DNA from: Virgibacillus sp. AGTR | Lineage (GTDB): Bacteria; Bacillota; Bacilli; Bacillales; Amphibacillaceae | Direction: 5' to 3' | NCBI RefSeq assembly: GCF_016919725.2 | Contig: NZ_JAJERH010000046.1 | Span: forward strand, 1 to 32,764 | Length of the DNA stretch: 32,764 nt | Part shown: positions 1 through 8,734 of the stretch, one piece after another | How positions within the stretch are numbered: the first letter of the stretch is position 1 | Layout: every line of letters starts with the position of its first letter | Notes under the pieces: generated by a model | The model's database searches: none | The model's input: only the letters and a program-made list of their open reading frames with translations | What the model was told of the DNA's origin: nothing | Translations under genes and position numbers: made by a program

Positions 1-416
1 AATATAACGATAAGACTTAAACTAGCATATATTTGTTTTTGCTACACTTTTCCTAATCTTCTATTTCCATTTTGCCAACGCCAATCTGTCAAGCTCCAGA
101 AAGGTACCATCTTATTTAAGAATGAAGCATTTCTGTAAAATAACTCATTTAACTGCATCGTTCATATATGTGGGAATACTGCTAATAACAATTAATTCAA
201 ATTTTTGTTATTCTCACAAGTAGTTATTCTCTAAAAGCTGATCTTTGTAAGGCTTTTATTTTTCATAAAAACATTACATACGTTCATCTTATCGATCGTT
301 ACGATTAAAACAGTGTATATTTAATGATAAGATTAATGTAGTTATAGCATTGTAATACTTCATTAATGTAAGAATCGGCATTTCCCAATGGGTAGGTCTA
401 AAAGGAGGAGAAAAAG
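1..416. other. Intergenic leader region, no gene seen
   Basis: No convincing reading frame with a ribosome site is visible. The stretch is AT-rich and ends in the strong AAAGGAGGAG site of the following lipoprotein gene (401-410). I cannot place a clear -35/-10 pair or a terminator here. Confidence 0.5.
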
Positions 417-938
417 ATGAAAACATATCTATACGTTTTTATGCTTGCATTTTCACTAATTTTAGTTGGGTGTTCTAGTGATGATGATAAAAATATCAAT
501 AGTAATAGAGCTAACGATACTTCCACTATTTCTTTAGAGGATCAGATTTTAAGAGAACTAAACGATAATAGCGAGAATGATGAACATGTTATTGATTACG
601 ATATAAAAGGTGATTATATCTTTGTTATATCTACACATAAACTTCATGGATTAAAAATATCGATTCTAAAAAAAGAGGGAAATGAAGTAAACTGGGTAAT
701 TGGCGAGAGAGATGTAACATCTCTTACTGCCGAAGGAGCACCAGTCGCAACTGTACTTACAGAAGTTCAATTGGGTCTGGAAAATGCAAAAGATATCAGG
801 GTCCTTGGAGAACCAGTTAAGTCCATTGAATATCAACTAAAAATAACGGATGACTATAGTAAAAATATTAAATATTGGGTAGTTTATACTGATAAACTAT
901 TAGATTTTAGTAAAGATGTAGAGTACATCACTGATTAA
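417..938 (+). CDS. Putative lipoprotein of unknown function
   Basis: The 173-residue product begins with a short positive N-terminus, a hydrophobic stretch and a lipobox (LVGC, Cys19), so it should be a diacylglyceryl-anchored protein on the outer face of the membrane. An Asp/Asn/Ser-rich linker follows, then a mixed alpha/beta-looking domain of about 130 residues with no motif I recognise. The ATG start lies 6 bases after AAAGGAGGAG, a near-perfect ribosome site. The gene stands alone; the next gene is on the opposite strand. The lipoprotein assignment is from the signal; the function is unknown. Confidence 0.8.
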   Translation: MKTYLYVFMLAFSLILVGCSSDDDKNINSNRANDTSTISLEDQILRELNDNSENDEHVIDYDIKGDYIFVISTHKLHGLKISILKKEGNEVNWVIGERDVTSLTAEGAPVATVLTEVQLGLENAKDIRVLGEPVKSIEYQLKITDDYSKNIKYWVVYTDKLLDFSKDVEYITD

Positions 939-1146
939 CCATTGTATTATTAATTCTCTTTTCAATTTAAACTATACAACTTCGGAATAATTAATGAGAT
1001 AATCCTATTGAGTTTTGGGAAACTTTCTCTTGATTTTTCACTACCCATTACTGTGCTACGCTAAGCCCTCTTCTTGAGCTGATAGCAAGACCGATTCGGT
1101 GTCTGATCTGTCAATTAAATGAATGAATAAAGTACAAAAAACCTAT

Positions 1147-1338
1147 TTATTCATCCATTTCCCTTTCATTCCTCGGTTTATAAAAAGTCATAGAAAATAG
1201 TATGATAATAATCATAAGTCCTGGAAGACCAGTAAACCAAGATTTCATAGCATCGTAATAAAACCAATGCAAAACACCTGTAACACTAACTAATACTACT
1301 CCAATTATATTAATTATTTTACTAGTTTTCACATCCAT
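1147..1338 (-). CDS. Small two-helix membrane protein, unknown
   Basis: The 63-residue product has two hydrophobic segments (about residues 8-26 and 33-51), an aromatic HWFYYD turn between them and a charged tail (KPRNEREMDE), so it is probably a small integral membrane protein. A GGGGGAT sequence precedes the ATG at only about 2-4 bases, which is short but usable. It faces away from the lipoprotein gene and has no obvious operon partner. I do not recognise the family. Confidence 0.6.
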   Translation of the reverse strand: MDVKTSKIINIIGVVLVSVTGVLHWFYYDAMKSWFTGLPGLMIIIILFSMTFYKPRNEREMDE

Positions 1339-1714
1339 GTATCCCCCATGTAAATTTTTATTTTTATGACTGAATCTACCAAAACGCAGTTGGCATGACT
1401 GATAACATTTCCTAGTAGCGAATGTTGTAACATAGATATTAGATTACTTAAAAGTCTCCTCCCAGTCCTCTTTACTTTCTAAACATATTGTAGCGTGTCT
1501 ATAACCTCATCTTTATAAAAGGATTAGTTCTTGTTTCACCACAAGATCCATAAGCTGTAAATTCCTTTGTACTTACCTTTTGTATGTTTTTGTAATTCCT
1601 AATAGAATACTACTATTCTTAGGCTAACAATTTCCTATAATGGTTTCGTTAATATATTTTATTTCATTAGTGTGTCCTGCAGAGAAAAATCATATTTTTC
1701 AAATAAGAAGAAGC
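1339..1714. other. Intergenic, possible decayed coding remnant
   Basis: No intact gene is present. On the minus strand, positions 1444-1497 read HATICLESKEDWEETFK then stop, and about 1508-1570 reads YGSCGETRTNPFIKM in another frame. This suggests the end of a frameshifted gene, but I cannot name a family and the call is weak. Confidence 0.25.
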
Positions 1715-2947
1715 TTAAACTTTATTTAAAGAAGGATGTAAATAGATAAAAGATGCTAATGTAGCAATTGTTCCCCCTATTAAGAATGTTTGAGTGGTAC
1801 CGAGGTGCTCGCCTAAGATACCAGCAACTAAAGCAGAAAAAGGCATTAAAATCCATGTCATAAAGCGACTAGTTGCTTGTATTCGCCCTAATAAATGATC
1901 TGGACTAAGCTTTTGTCTAATAGTCACAATACAAGGACTCATAATGGCAGCACTTATTGTTCCTAATGCATTCATTATGACTAACCAACTGAAGGAATCG
2001 TATAAACCAAAAGCTATAATCGATCCACCACCTACAAAACCAGCAATAAATAATATGCTCTTGTATGAATAATATCTCTTGAGTACATTTGTAATTAGTG
2101 CGCCAATAATTGCAGCAACACCACCAATAGAAAGTAAGTACCCTATCCGAATAGCATCTAAACCTATTGTAGATTTTAAATGAATAACTAACATTGTTAA
2201 AAAAAGCGTCGTTCCAAATATTGAAATAAGCATAGCTAGATTTGTATATAATATCGGCTTGTGGTGAATGACAAAATGAAATCCTTCTTTAATATCAGCA
2301 AATACCTTTAAGCCGCTAAGTTTTTCGTTTTGTAAATTAGATTCTATGTTAATACTCAATATAACGAAATACCCCACAAGGAAAGAAAGACTGTTAATAA
2401 TTAAACCTATTCCAGGATTAAAAATACTAATCAGAAGTCCACCTAATCCTGGTGCAATAAATACAGCCGTTTGAAATATCCCTGTATTAATCGAATTCAC
2501 TAATTGTAAATCCTTTTTCTGTACTAATCTAGGTACAGAAGCAAATTGTGACGTATTATATACTTGGGTTAAAACCCCAACAATGAATGCAGCTACATAG
2601 ACTTCCCAGATAAGTAAGTTATCCATTATATATAATAATCCTAAAATACCTATCATTAAAAATCTACCTAAGTCACACACTAACAAAATTTTCTTCCGGT
2701 TAAAATTATCAGCCAATACACCAGTAAACGGCTGAATTAAAATTGGGAGTCTCTCTAATGCTGCTACTATCCCCATACTTAATGGCGAACCAGTTAGGGC
2801 TAACACAATTAGAGGTAGAGCAATTAAGTAAATTTGGTCTCCAAAAAAAGAAATTAAGTTTCCACCTATAAATCTAAATACAGGATAATTCTTTCTAAAT
2901 TCAGGCACTGTATTCTTGGATTCAGCCTGTTCAATCGAAACTCCCAT
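1715..2947 (-). CDS. MFS efflux transporter (EntS/macrolide-efflux type)
   Basis: Major facilitator superfamily permease of 410 residues. The repeated hydrophobic segments fit 10-12 helices, and the first helix region reads GGNLISFFGDQIY, typical of the MFS_3 (enterobactin exporter, macrolide efflux) group. The loop between helices 2 and 3 has the MFS motif-A-like GVLADNFNRKK, with the basic residues expected there. I place the start at the ATG at 2947 because GAGGGGGAAG sits 5-8 bases upstream; a longer frame from a GTG at 2971 would include that ribosome site. The gene follows the ArsR-type regulator by 16 bp, so the two are almost certainly co-transcribed. The substrate is unknown; a drug or metabolite exported under control of its regulator is an inference. 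Confidence 0.88.
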   Translation of the reverse strand: MGVSIEQAESKNTVPEFRKNYPVFRFIGGNLISFFGDQIYLIALPLIVLALTGSPLSMGIVAALERLPILIQPFTGVLADNFNRKKILLVCDLGRFLMIGILGLLYIMDNLLIWEVYVAAFIVGVLTQVYNTSQFASVPRLVQKKDLQLVNSINTGIFQTAVFIAPGLGGLLISIFNPGIGLIINSLSFLVGYFVILSINIESNLQNEKLSGLKVFADIKEGFHFVIHHKPILYTNLAMLISIFGTTLFLTMLVIHLKSTIGLDAIRIGYLLSIGGVAAIIGALITNVLKRYYSYKSILFIAGFVGGGSIIAFGLYDSFSWLVIMNALGTISAAIMSPCIVTIRQKLSPDHLLGRIQATSRFMTWILMPFSALVAGILGEHLGTTQTFLIGGTIATLASFIYLHPSLNKV

Positions 2948-2963
2948 GTAGCTTCCCCCTCTA

Positions 2964-4013
2964 TTATTCACTCTCTAAGTAAAATTTGAGTTCCATTGGT
3001 AAATTCTCTATAGCTTTATCAACTAAGACATATTCATTTAAGCTCTGAGAAACTAACCTTGCAGACTTTAGGATTTTCAAATGATGATGAACAGTCGTTT
3101 TTCCCAATTGCAACTTAGTTGTTAGCTCTTGAAGAGTTACATTATTTTCTTTGATCATTTTTAAGATTTTCAAACGATTCTCATCTCCTAACGCTTTAAA
3201 CCTTTGTACTAAGAGTTTATTGGGTACAAATTTGCTTTTATCTGAAATACTTTCGTTTGCTACGGCATAATAAAAAACTTTTACACCTTCCAAGTCAGCT
3301 TCGACATTCCAGGGACGATAGATATAATGAGGAATAAGTAAAACCTTATGTACACTTGGCTCTGGAGGGTACTGCACACCATCTGTTGCCCATTCTACAA
3401 ACTGGTCTGGTTCAAAATTTTTAAGCATTTTTTCTTTTAAAGCTTTATCCCTTAAAAGAATAGATTCCAATTTTACTTTATGAGGCTCTATAATTGCTTT
3501 AAACCAACCAGACATAACTTCAATCAAGTGAGCCTTCAATTTCTCAATAGATACTTTATGAATAAATTCAAGGTATGTTGGAAGGAAAGTGTGGTCTTTT
3601 GTTATGTACTTTAATTCTCTAAGTGCATCTTTGGATCCTTTTAAAAGCTCCTTTTTTAATATTTCTCCTTCTTTTCCTAGATAGGGAATGGCGATCCACT
3701 TTAATTCTATGGAAGACAAGCTTTTTACATAGTTATTAAAAGAAGCTAAGTCCTTGAAATCCTCTTGATGCAAAATTTGTAGAAGTGTTTTCCATGTATT
3801 GTTTGCTTGGACATAGTCAAGTTGCTCTTTCATGTTTTTAGATAATGATTGGCTAATCAGCTCGTAATCTTTTTCAGAAAGGTCTAGAGTACTGATTAGG
3901 GATGTGTTCGTAATAGCCGCTATTCCTAATGCCGATTCCCACAAAAGAGAGCTTTTTATCTCAACGGTATATTTTTCTCTCTCACGTTTTACCCCTGTCG
4001 TTAATAAATCCAT
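2964..4013 (-). CDS. ArsR-type winged-helix transcriptional regulator
   Basis: 349-residue regulator. The C-terminal part (about residues 265-340) is an ArsR-like winged helix: ALGDENRLKIL, then LQELTTKL, then the recognition helix KTTVHHHLKIL. The long N-terminal part (about 260 residues) is alpha-helical, lacks an obvious metal-binding cluster and probably senses a ligand or mediates dimerisation. This two-part design is common in Bacillaceae regulators paired with MFS exporters. A GGAGG site (4021-4026) precedes the ATG by about 7 bases. A 9-bp perfect inverted repeat just upstream could be its own operator. The gene is followed at 16 bp by the MFS exporter gene, which it most likely controls. 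Confidence 0.85.
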   Translation of the reverse strand: MDLLTTGVKREREKYTVEIKSSLLWESALGIAAITNTSLISTLDLSEKDYELISQSLSKNMKEQLDYVQANNTWKTLLQILHQEDFKDLASFNNYVKSLSSIELKWIAIPYLGKEGEILKKELLKGSKDALRELKYITKDHTFLPTYLEFIHKVSIEKLKAHLIEVMSGWFKAIIEPHKVKLESILLRDKALKEKMLKNFEPDQFVEWATDGVQYPPEPSVHKVLLIPHYIYRPWNVEADLEGVKVFYYAVANESISDKSKFVPNKLLVQRFKALGDENRLKILKMIKENNVTLQELTTKLQLGKTTVHHHLKILKSARLVSQSLNEYVLVDKAIENLPMELKFYLESE

Positions 4014-4030
4014 ATTATCGCCTCCTGGAT

Positions 4031-4052
4031 TAATTCTATATTAATAGAATTA
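4031..4052. promoter_or_regulatory. Candidate ArsR operator, perfect 9-bp inverted repeat
   Basis: TAATTCTAT-4 bp-ATAGAATTA is a perfect palindrome lying 18 bp upstream of the regulator start, next to its ribosome site and overlapping a plausible -10 region (TATAGA on the minus strand, with TTGAAT 15 bp upstream). Its position suggests autorepression of the regulator-exporter operon. A looser palindrome, TTCAA/TTGAA, follows at 4058-4071. Confidence 0.55.
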
Positions 4053-4241
4053 CATATTCAATATTTTTTGAATTAATTAGAATTAAAAAAGACATTTCTT
4101 TTATAGAGAATGTCCATTTCAATTTAATAACTATCCATTTATTTAGGAATCTTTTGACCCAACCTATATTGTTAATCTAAAGACAATCTAAGCGTTATTA
4201 CCGAGTGAAAATCTAGTAATAATGAAATACGGTTTACATAA

Positions 4242-4733
4242 CTAGGAGAAATACAAATCTGTTAGTCTTTCATTATCCACTCCGTTTGATACATCAATAA
4301 AATAATTTATTTGCCATTTTTGCGTTTTTGTCGCAGAACGGTTTAGTTCATTCTCCCAAGCTGGATAAACTCTTATCGCCATCTTCCCTTTAGAAGCTTC
4401 ACTACTTAATATTCCGTGCTTGAGTAGTACTGATTTTGGAAAAATAAACTGTCCCTTTAATTCGTTATCTATAACGGTAACAATAATTTTATTAGGACTT
4501 TCATAATAAGAATACGCTTGATTTTGATTATTCGTATTTTTCTCCCAAAACACTACAAAATATCCCTTTTTCTTTGGAGTTAGTTTAGCTAAACGACTTC
4601 GATAATTATAATCTAATACACTAAAACTAACCCCTTCATATTCATAGTTTTGCTTTTCCTCAGATACATTTGTTATTTCATAATTTCCTATACACGACAA
4701 TAAGCTATCTATTAATTCTATTGACTTCATCAT
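4242..4733 (-). CDS. MepB-family protein
   Basis: 163 residues matching the MepB family, named after the third gene of the Staphylococcus aureus mepRAB locus. Family-like stretches are YEYEGVSFSV, RSRLAKLTPKKKGYFV, KGQFIFPKSVLLKHGIL and KGKMAIRVYPAWE; the protein is soluble, single-domain and of normal length. The ATG (4733) follows GGAGG by 6-7 bases. No MepR-like MarR regulator or MepA-like MATE pump is adjacent, so the gene appears solitary here and its role cannot be taken from the staphylococcal operon. The biochemical function of the family is not settled to my knowledge. Confidence 0.8.
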   Translation of the reverse strand: MMKSIELIDSLLSCIGNYEITNVSEEKQNYEYEGVSFSVLDYNYRSRLAKLTPKKKGYFVVFWEKNTNNQNQAYSYYESPNKIIVTVIDNELKGQFIFPKSVLLKHGILSSEASKGKMAIRVYPAWENELNRSATKTQKWQINYFIDVSNGVDNERLTDLYFS

Positions 4734-5343
4734 CTAGTTCCTCCATAACTTTACATCATAATCATTATAGCAGAATTTCAGGGAATCGTTTTTCTGCTTT
4801 TTGCTTATATTCAAATTATTTCTCGATAGAAATCAATTCTGTAATATTAGTATTTATTAAAGGAATAAGTAAGATACTCGCTCTTCGCTATTGTCAGCAC
4901 CTCCTCTGTACTTATTTTTAGTCAAAGAATTATAATAAATAATTTTTCTAAATCGATAGCATGAATATTGTATAATACATGCTTTTTGGGGTTTCTTTAC
5001 CTATGTATTTTTGTACCGTACGTCTGCTTGGTCTCTTCCTAATTCGTATTTATTGAGCTTGTATGGCCCTTATCACTACTTATAATCTCTACCCACGCGT
5101 ATATTCCCCCTTAGAATAAATTTACGTAAATTTTATGGTAGAAAAGGAGTCAAAAACGAATTCAATCTTCCACGCTTCTGTTATATTCCATCAAATTTTC
5201 ACATTAATTAACACAAATGCATTGTACCTAATAATCCTTTAAATTAATATATAGTTATACATTCTATATATTGATTTTTATAAATAACATTATAATATGT
5301 TATAAAATCACAAATTAATCCAACCATAAATGGGGGGGTATTA
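4734..5343. other. Gene-free stretch between MepB and PepSY genes
   Basis: About 600 AT-rich bases with no credible gene. A plus-strand frame here (4670-4921) is Ser-rich only because it reads across the MepB ribosome site and is a shadow. The right end holds the candidate promoter/operator of the PepSY gene. Confidence 0.5.
5284..5303. promoter_or_regulatory. Candidate operator over the PepSY gene -10 region
   Basis: ATAACAT-TATAAT-ATGTTAT is a perfect 7-bp inverted repeat whose central six bases form a consensus -10 hexamer. It lies 41 bp upstream of the start codon. A repressor bound here would block RNA polymerase. The -35 is unclear (TTGATT at 5271-5276 gives only 14 bp spacing). Confidence 0.45.
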
Positions 5344-6699
5344 TTGAAGAAAGGAAATTACAATCGTTTTTGGAGATGGCATTTTTATGCTGCTCTGTTT
5401 ATCACACCACTACTTATAACTTTAACACTAACTGGAATTGGCTATTTATTTTACACGAATGTAGAGAATGTAGTATACAAAGACTTTTTCTTTGGAGAAG
5501 GATCTAGTAATGAGCAATTATCTATTGATCAAGGTATAGAAAAAGCAAAAGAGCAATACAAAGGTTATGATGTGACAAAAATAATTGTTCTAGATGATCC
5601 ATATAATACTCGTTTAACAATGACTAATGACGCTGGAGAAGAAAGATACGTTTTTTTAGATAATCATAATCAAATAGTTGGTAGTCAAAATTCAAAATAC
5701 ACATTTTCAAATGTAATGAGAAATACTCATAGTTCATTATTTGTCGGAGGAACAATAGTTAATTACCTTGTTGAACTAGCAGCTTGCTGGGCAGTATTTT
5801 TATTACTCTCAGGTATATATATGACAGTAAAAAGTAGAGTTTTAAAGAGAAGACAGAAATCAACAACTCGTCAAAGAAATAAGAAATGGCATGCATTAAT
5901 TGGCACGATTATTACAATACCTATGGTAATTATTATTTTCACAGGGTTGCCTTGGTCTGCTTTTATGGGAAATATTATAAATACAGTGGCTCACGACAAC
6001 CCATCTATTGGTGTTCCAATTTTAACACAAGAACCTCCAACTTCTGATATAAACGAAATTCCTTGGGCAACAAGAGAAAATGAGACTCCTACATCGAACA
6101 AACCTGACTCCCATGGACATCATGGTGTTAGTAAAACGAATACATATGACAACAGTAATATGATACAGGTTCAAACTTTAATGAAGGAAATTAAAAAATC
6201 AAACATCTCTAAACCGTATTCTATTGTTTACCCCTCTGATGAAGAGGGTGTTTATACAGTATCAAAAGCTAGCAATAGTGGCGTAACAGGATTAGATGTT
6301 AGCCCATACGATGAAATAACTAGTTATTTTGATCAATATAGTGGTAATTTAATATCACATGTGAGTTATGAAGATTATGGAATACTAAAAAAATGGTTTA
6401 CTTGGGGAATTCCATTACATGAAGGACATCTATTCGGTTGGCCAAATAAACTGATAAATTTGACAGTTTGTCTTGCTTTCCTTTTTGTTATATTGTGGGG
6501 AATCAAAACTTGGTTGTCACGTAAAAAAAGAGGAGAACTTTCAGCTCCACCAAAAGTGCCCACTCAACTATCGGCAGGATTTATCATTTTCATGATTACT
6601 CTAGGTATCATTATGCCTCTTTTTGGTATCTCTCTAATTTTAGTTATCATAACTGAATTACTTATTTTAATTATCAATAAATATAAAGCCAAAGCATAA
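5344..6699 (+). CDS. PepSY-associated TM protein (PiuB-like)
   Basis: 451-residue membrane protein of the PepSY-TM/PiuB group (COG3182-like), often linked with iron or metal metabolism. Visible parts: RFWRWHFYAALF leading into helix 1 (about 12-37); an extracytoplasmic PepSY-like domain (about 57-120); the family's NTHSSLFVGG before helix 2 (135-160); WHALIGTIITIPM in helix 3; a large outer loop with SHGHHG near residue 258; PLHEGHLFGWPNKL before helix 4; and a last hydrophobic pair to the C-terminus. The start is TTG at 5344, following GGGGGGT by about 6 bases; no ATG fits. The His-rich loop could bind metal (inference). The gene is monocistronic behind a palindromic promoter. Confidence 0.85.
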   Translation: MKKGNYNRFWRWHFYAALFITPLLITLTLTGIGYLFYTNVENVVYKDFFFGEGSSNEQLSIDQGIEKAKEQYKGYDVTKIIVLDDPYNTRLTMTNDAGEERYVFLDNHNQIVGSQNSKYTFSNVMRNTHSSLFVGGTIVNYLVELAACWAVFLLLSGIYMTVKSRVLKRRQKSTTRQRNKKWHALIGTIITIPMVIIIFTGLPWSAFMGNIINTVAHDNPSIGVPILTQEPPTSDINEIPWATRENETPTSNKPDSHGHHGVSKTNTYDNSNMIQVQTLMKEIKKSNISKPYSIVYPSDEEGVYTVSKASNSGVTGLDVSPYDEITSYFDQYSGNLISHVSYEDYGILKKWFTWGIPLHEGHLFGWPNKLINLTVCLAFLFVILWGIKTWLSRKKRGELSAPPKVPTQLSAGFIIFMITLGIIMPLFGISLILVIITELLILIINKYKAKA

Positions 6700-6846
6700 T
6701 GGGGAGTTCATAAATTAGATAAACAGAATTAACGATAAACTTATTTCAGATCTAGAGCCTATTTGCTGGAAGGCATACTTATCGTAACTAGTAATTAGGC
6801 TCTCATTCTGAGTTTTTCTATTCATACCACTTTTGTAATAAAAGTA

Positions 6847-7146
6847 AAAAGAGGCTGAGACAAAACACAACTTCTTTATTTAAAATCCGAATAATCAGGT
6901 TATCAATAGGAGTATCATCGCTGCACCGTGAAAATATACGCGCTTTCCGCGGGCACGGTCTCAGCTAACTTGGTAAAGAAAAATACGTTACCAAGTGGAT
7001 CTTCGGACTCGTGCTGTTCCCGCTGGAGTCTCACTTATTTCAGGTGCTAATTTAATTTTTCTAATCAAAAAATGAGCGATAATTAATTTCAACTAATTAT
7101 CGCTCGTTTTTAATTGTTTCTTCATTCTTTTGTCTCAGCCTCTTTT
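6847..7146. repeat. 300-bp non-coding element with perfect 19-bp terminal inverted repeats
   Basis: The left end, AAAAGAGGCTGAGACAAAA (6847-6865), is the exact reverse complement of 7128-7146. The interior has no gene but has structured, more GC-rich DNA: CTTGGTAA/TTACCAAG (6969-6976, 6988-6995) and a 12-bp hairpin (7074-7085, 7094-7105). It resembles a MITE or a structured intergenic repeat; GAGGCTG(A/G)GACA ends recall sequences flanking IS1182-type elements in Firmicutes (knowledge, not tested). No target duplication is obvious. It lies between convergent genes. A decayed copy of its core is at 21518-21560. Confidence 0.75.
7074..7110. terminator. Hairpin with T-run inside the 300-bp element
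   Basis: GAGCGATAATTA (7074-7085) pairs perfectly with TAATTATCGCTC (7094-7105) around an 8-base loop, followed by GTTTTT on the plus strand; A-rich sequence before it (7065-7072) would give a U-run on the minus transcript. It may end transcription of both the PepSY gene and chrA. Confidence 0.6.
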
Positions 7147-7188
7147 AGAATCAATGCAATTAATGATTAGTCCTCGTACTCAACATCA

Positions 7189-8385
7189 TTATGGTATCAT
7201 TATCTGTAAAACATAGCCACCTATAACACCTATTATAACAATCAACCAAGCCGGCACCTTCCATATATTTAACAGACTAAATAATATAATACCTAAGGCA
7301 AAGTCAGCCGGATTAAAAATAGAGCTTTTTATTACTGGGTCATAAAATGCAGCTAACAAAATACCTACAACACTAGCATTAACACCCATCAGTACACCTT
7401 GAAAAGTTGCTCGTTGACGTAATTCATTTAGGAACGGTAAAGCTGCTACAATAAGTAAAAATGATGGTAGAAATATTCCAATTGTTGCTATAATAGCTCC
7501 AGTTATACCTTCCATCATCGTTCCAAGGTAACTGGAAAAAGTAAATAATGGTCCTGGTACAGCTTGTGCCATACCATATCCAGCTAAAAATTCATTGGCT
7601 GTTAATAAGCCTGTTGGCACTACCTCACGCTCAATCATTGGTAATACGACATGTCCGCCACCAAAAACTAACGATCCGACTCTAAAAAAGATATCAAAAA
7701 TATTAAGTAAGGGATTGTCTGATACTCTATTTAACAAAGGCAGTATTATAAGTAAGCTTATTAAAATACCTAAAGAAGTCAAACCGAGCTTTTTTGAAAT
7801 ACTTACAGAAAAAGGCTGAACTTTTGACTCAGCTTTATCAGTAAATAATTTTAACCCTACCATACCAGCACCTAAAATGATTACGATCTGCATCCACGCA
7901 GATGGAAATATCAGCATAATACTAGCAGCTGCTATAGCTATGGCTAAACGAGATTTGTCAGGTGTTAACTTTTTTCTTAATCCTATTAATGCGTGAAGGA
8001 CAACTGCCGCAGCAACGATTTTCAAGCTGTGTATGAAACCAGCATCATCTAAAGAAAATGTCTGATACATTAACGCAAAAATAATTAATACAATAATTGA
8101 TGGTACGGTGAATCCAAACCAAGAGATAAACCCTCCAAGCAACCCTCCTCTCATCATTCCTATAGATATACCTACCTGACTGCTAGCAGGACCAGGTAAG
8201 AATTGGCAAATAGAAATAATATCCGCATAGGTTCGATCATCTAACCATTTACGACGGTCAATATATTCATCTTTAAAATAAGCTAGATGAGCAACTGGTC
8301 CACCAAATGAAGTTAAACCTAATTTTGTAGAAGTTAATACTATTTCAATAAGTGTTTGAATTTTATTTTTATTATTTTCAGACAT
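7189..8385 (-). CDS. chrA: Chromate transporter, long-chain ChrA (CHR family)
   Basis: 398-residue CHR-family permease with both homologous halves fused, the usual size for a long-chain ChrA. The N-terminal half has FGGPVAHLAYF and QFLPGPASSQ; the C-terminal half repeats the pattern as FGGGHVVLPM and QAVPGPLFTFSSYLG. About ten hydrophobic segments are visible. Characterised members export chromate, coupled to a proton gradient, though some homologues have other substrates. The ATG follows GGAGG by 9 bases. It lies 15 bp behind a PadR-type regulator and is presumably in its operon. No truncation is seen. Confidence 0.9.
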   Translation of the reverse strand: MSENNKNKIQTLIEIVLTSTKLGLTSFGGPVAHLAYFKDEYIDRRKWLDDRTYADIISICQFLPGPASSQVGISIGMMRGGLLGGFISWFGFTVPSIIVLIIFALMYQTFSLDDAGFIHSLKIVAAAVVLHALIGLRKKLTPDKSRLAIAIAAASIMLIFPSAWMQIVIILGAGMVGLKLFTDKAESKVQPFSVSISKKLGLTSLGILISLLIILPLLNRVSDNPLLNIFDIFFRVGSLVFGGGHVVLPMIEREVVPTGLLTANEFLAGYGMAQAVPGPLFTFSSYLGTMMEGITGAIIATIGIFLPSFLLIVAALPFLNELRQRATFQGVLMGVNASVVGILLAAFYDPVIKSSIFNPADFALGIILFSLLNIWKVPAWLIVIIGVIGGYVLQIMIP

Positions 8386-8400
8386 AGATTCAGCCTCCTT

Positions 8401-8706
8401 TTATTTGATTTCCTTAAATAACTCATAAGCTTTTGCTCTTGCTTCTACAAGAACCTCTACGCCCTTATCTGTAGCTCGATAATATTTTCTTATCTTCCCC
8501 TCAACATTCACTTCACTTTTATTAAGAAGCCCATCTTTTTCCATTCGATGAAGTATTGGATAAAGCGTACCAGCACTCATTTCATATCCATGCTCATGTA
8601 ATTCTTCAAGCATCCAAGATCCATATATAGGTTCTTCTTTCGCATGGTGTAAGATGTGAATGTGAATGAAACCTAAAAAAAGCTTGCGTAATACCTTATT
8701 GTCCAA
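8401..8706 (-). CDS. PadR-family transcriptional regulator
   Basis: 101-residue PadR-like winged-helix protein: YGSWMLEELHEHG (helix 2 region), SAGTLYPILHRMEKDGLL (recognition helix and wing start) and KYYRATDKG (wing). It is the short subtype without a long C-terminal dimerisation domain. The start ATG is at 8706; AAGGGG lies about 8 bases upstream. It precedes chrA by 15 bp, an arrangement common in Bacillaceae where a PadR protein represses the chromate transporter gene (inference here). A palindrome between promoter and gene is a probable binding site. Confidence 0.85.
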   Translation of the reverse strand: MDNKVLRKLFLGFIHIHILHHAKEEPIYGSWMLEELHEHGYEMSAGTLYPILHRMEKDGLLNKSEVNVEGKIRKYYRATDKGVEVLVEARAKAYELFKEIK

Positions 8707-8734
8707 TTAACTACCCCTTTCGCAAACAACCATA

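Noticed and set aside
1040-1125. GC-richer patch between the first two genes as a mobile element remnant
   Set aside because: No inverted repeats or recognisable transposase residues beyond a short open stretch; cannot be supported.
4670-4921. Plus-strand 83-residue frame with a run of serines
   Set aside because: It reads antisense through the 5' end and ribosome site of the MepB gene, has no ribosome site of its own and no family resemblance.
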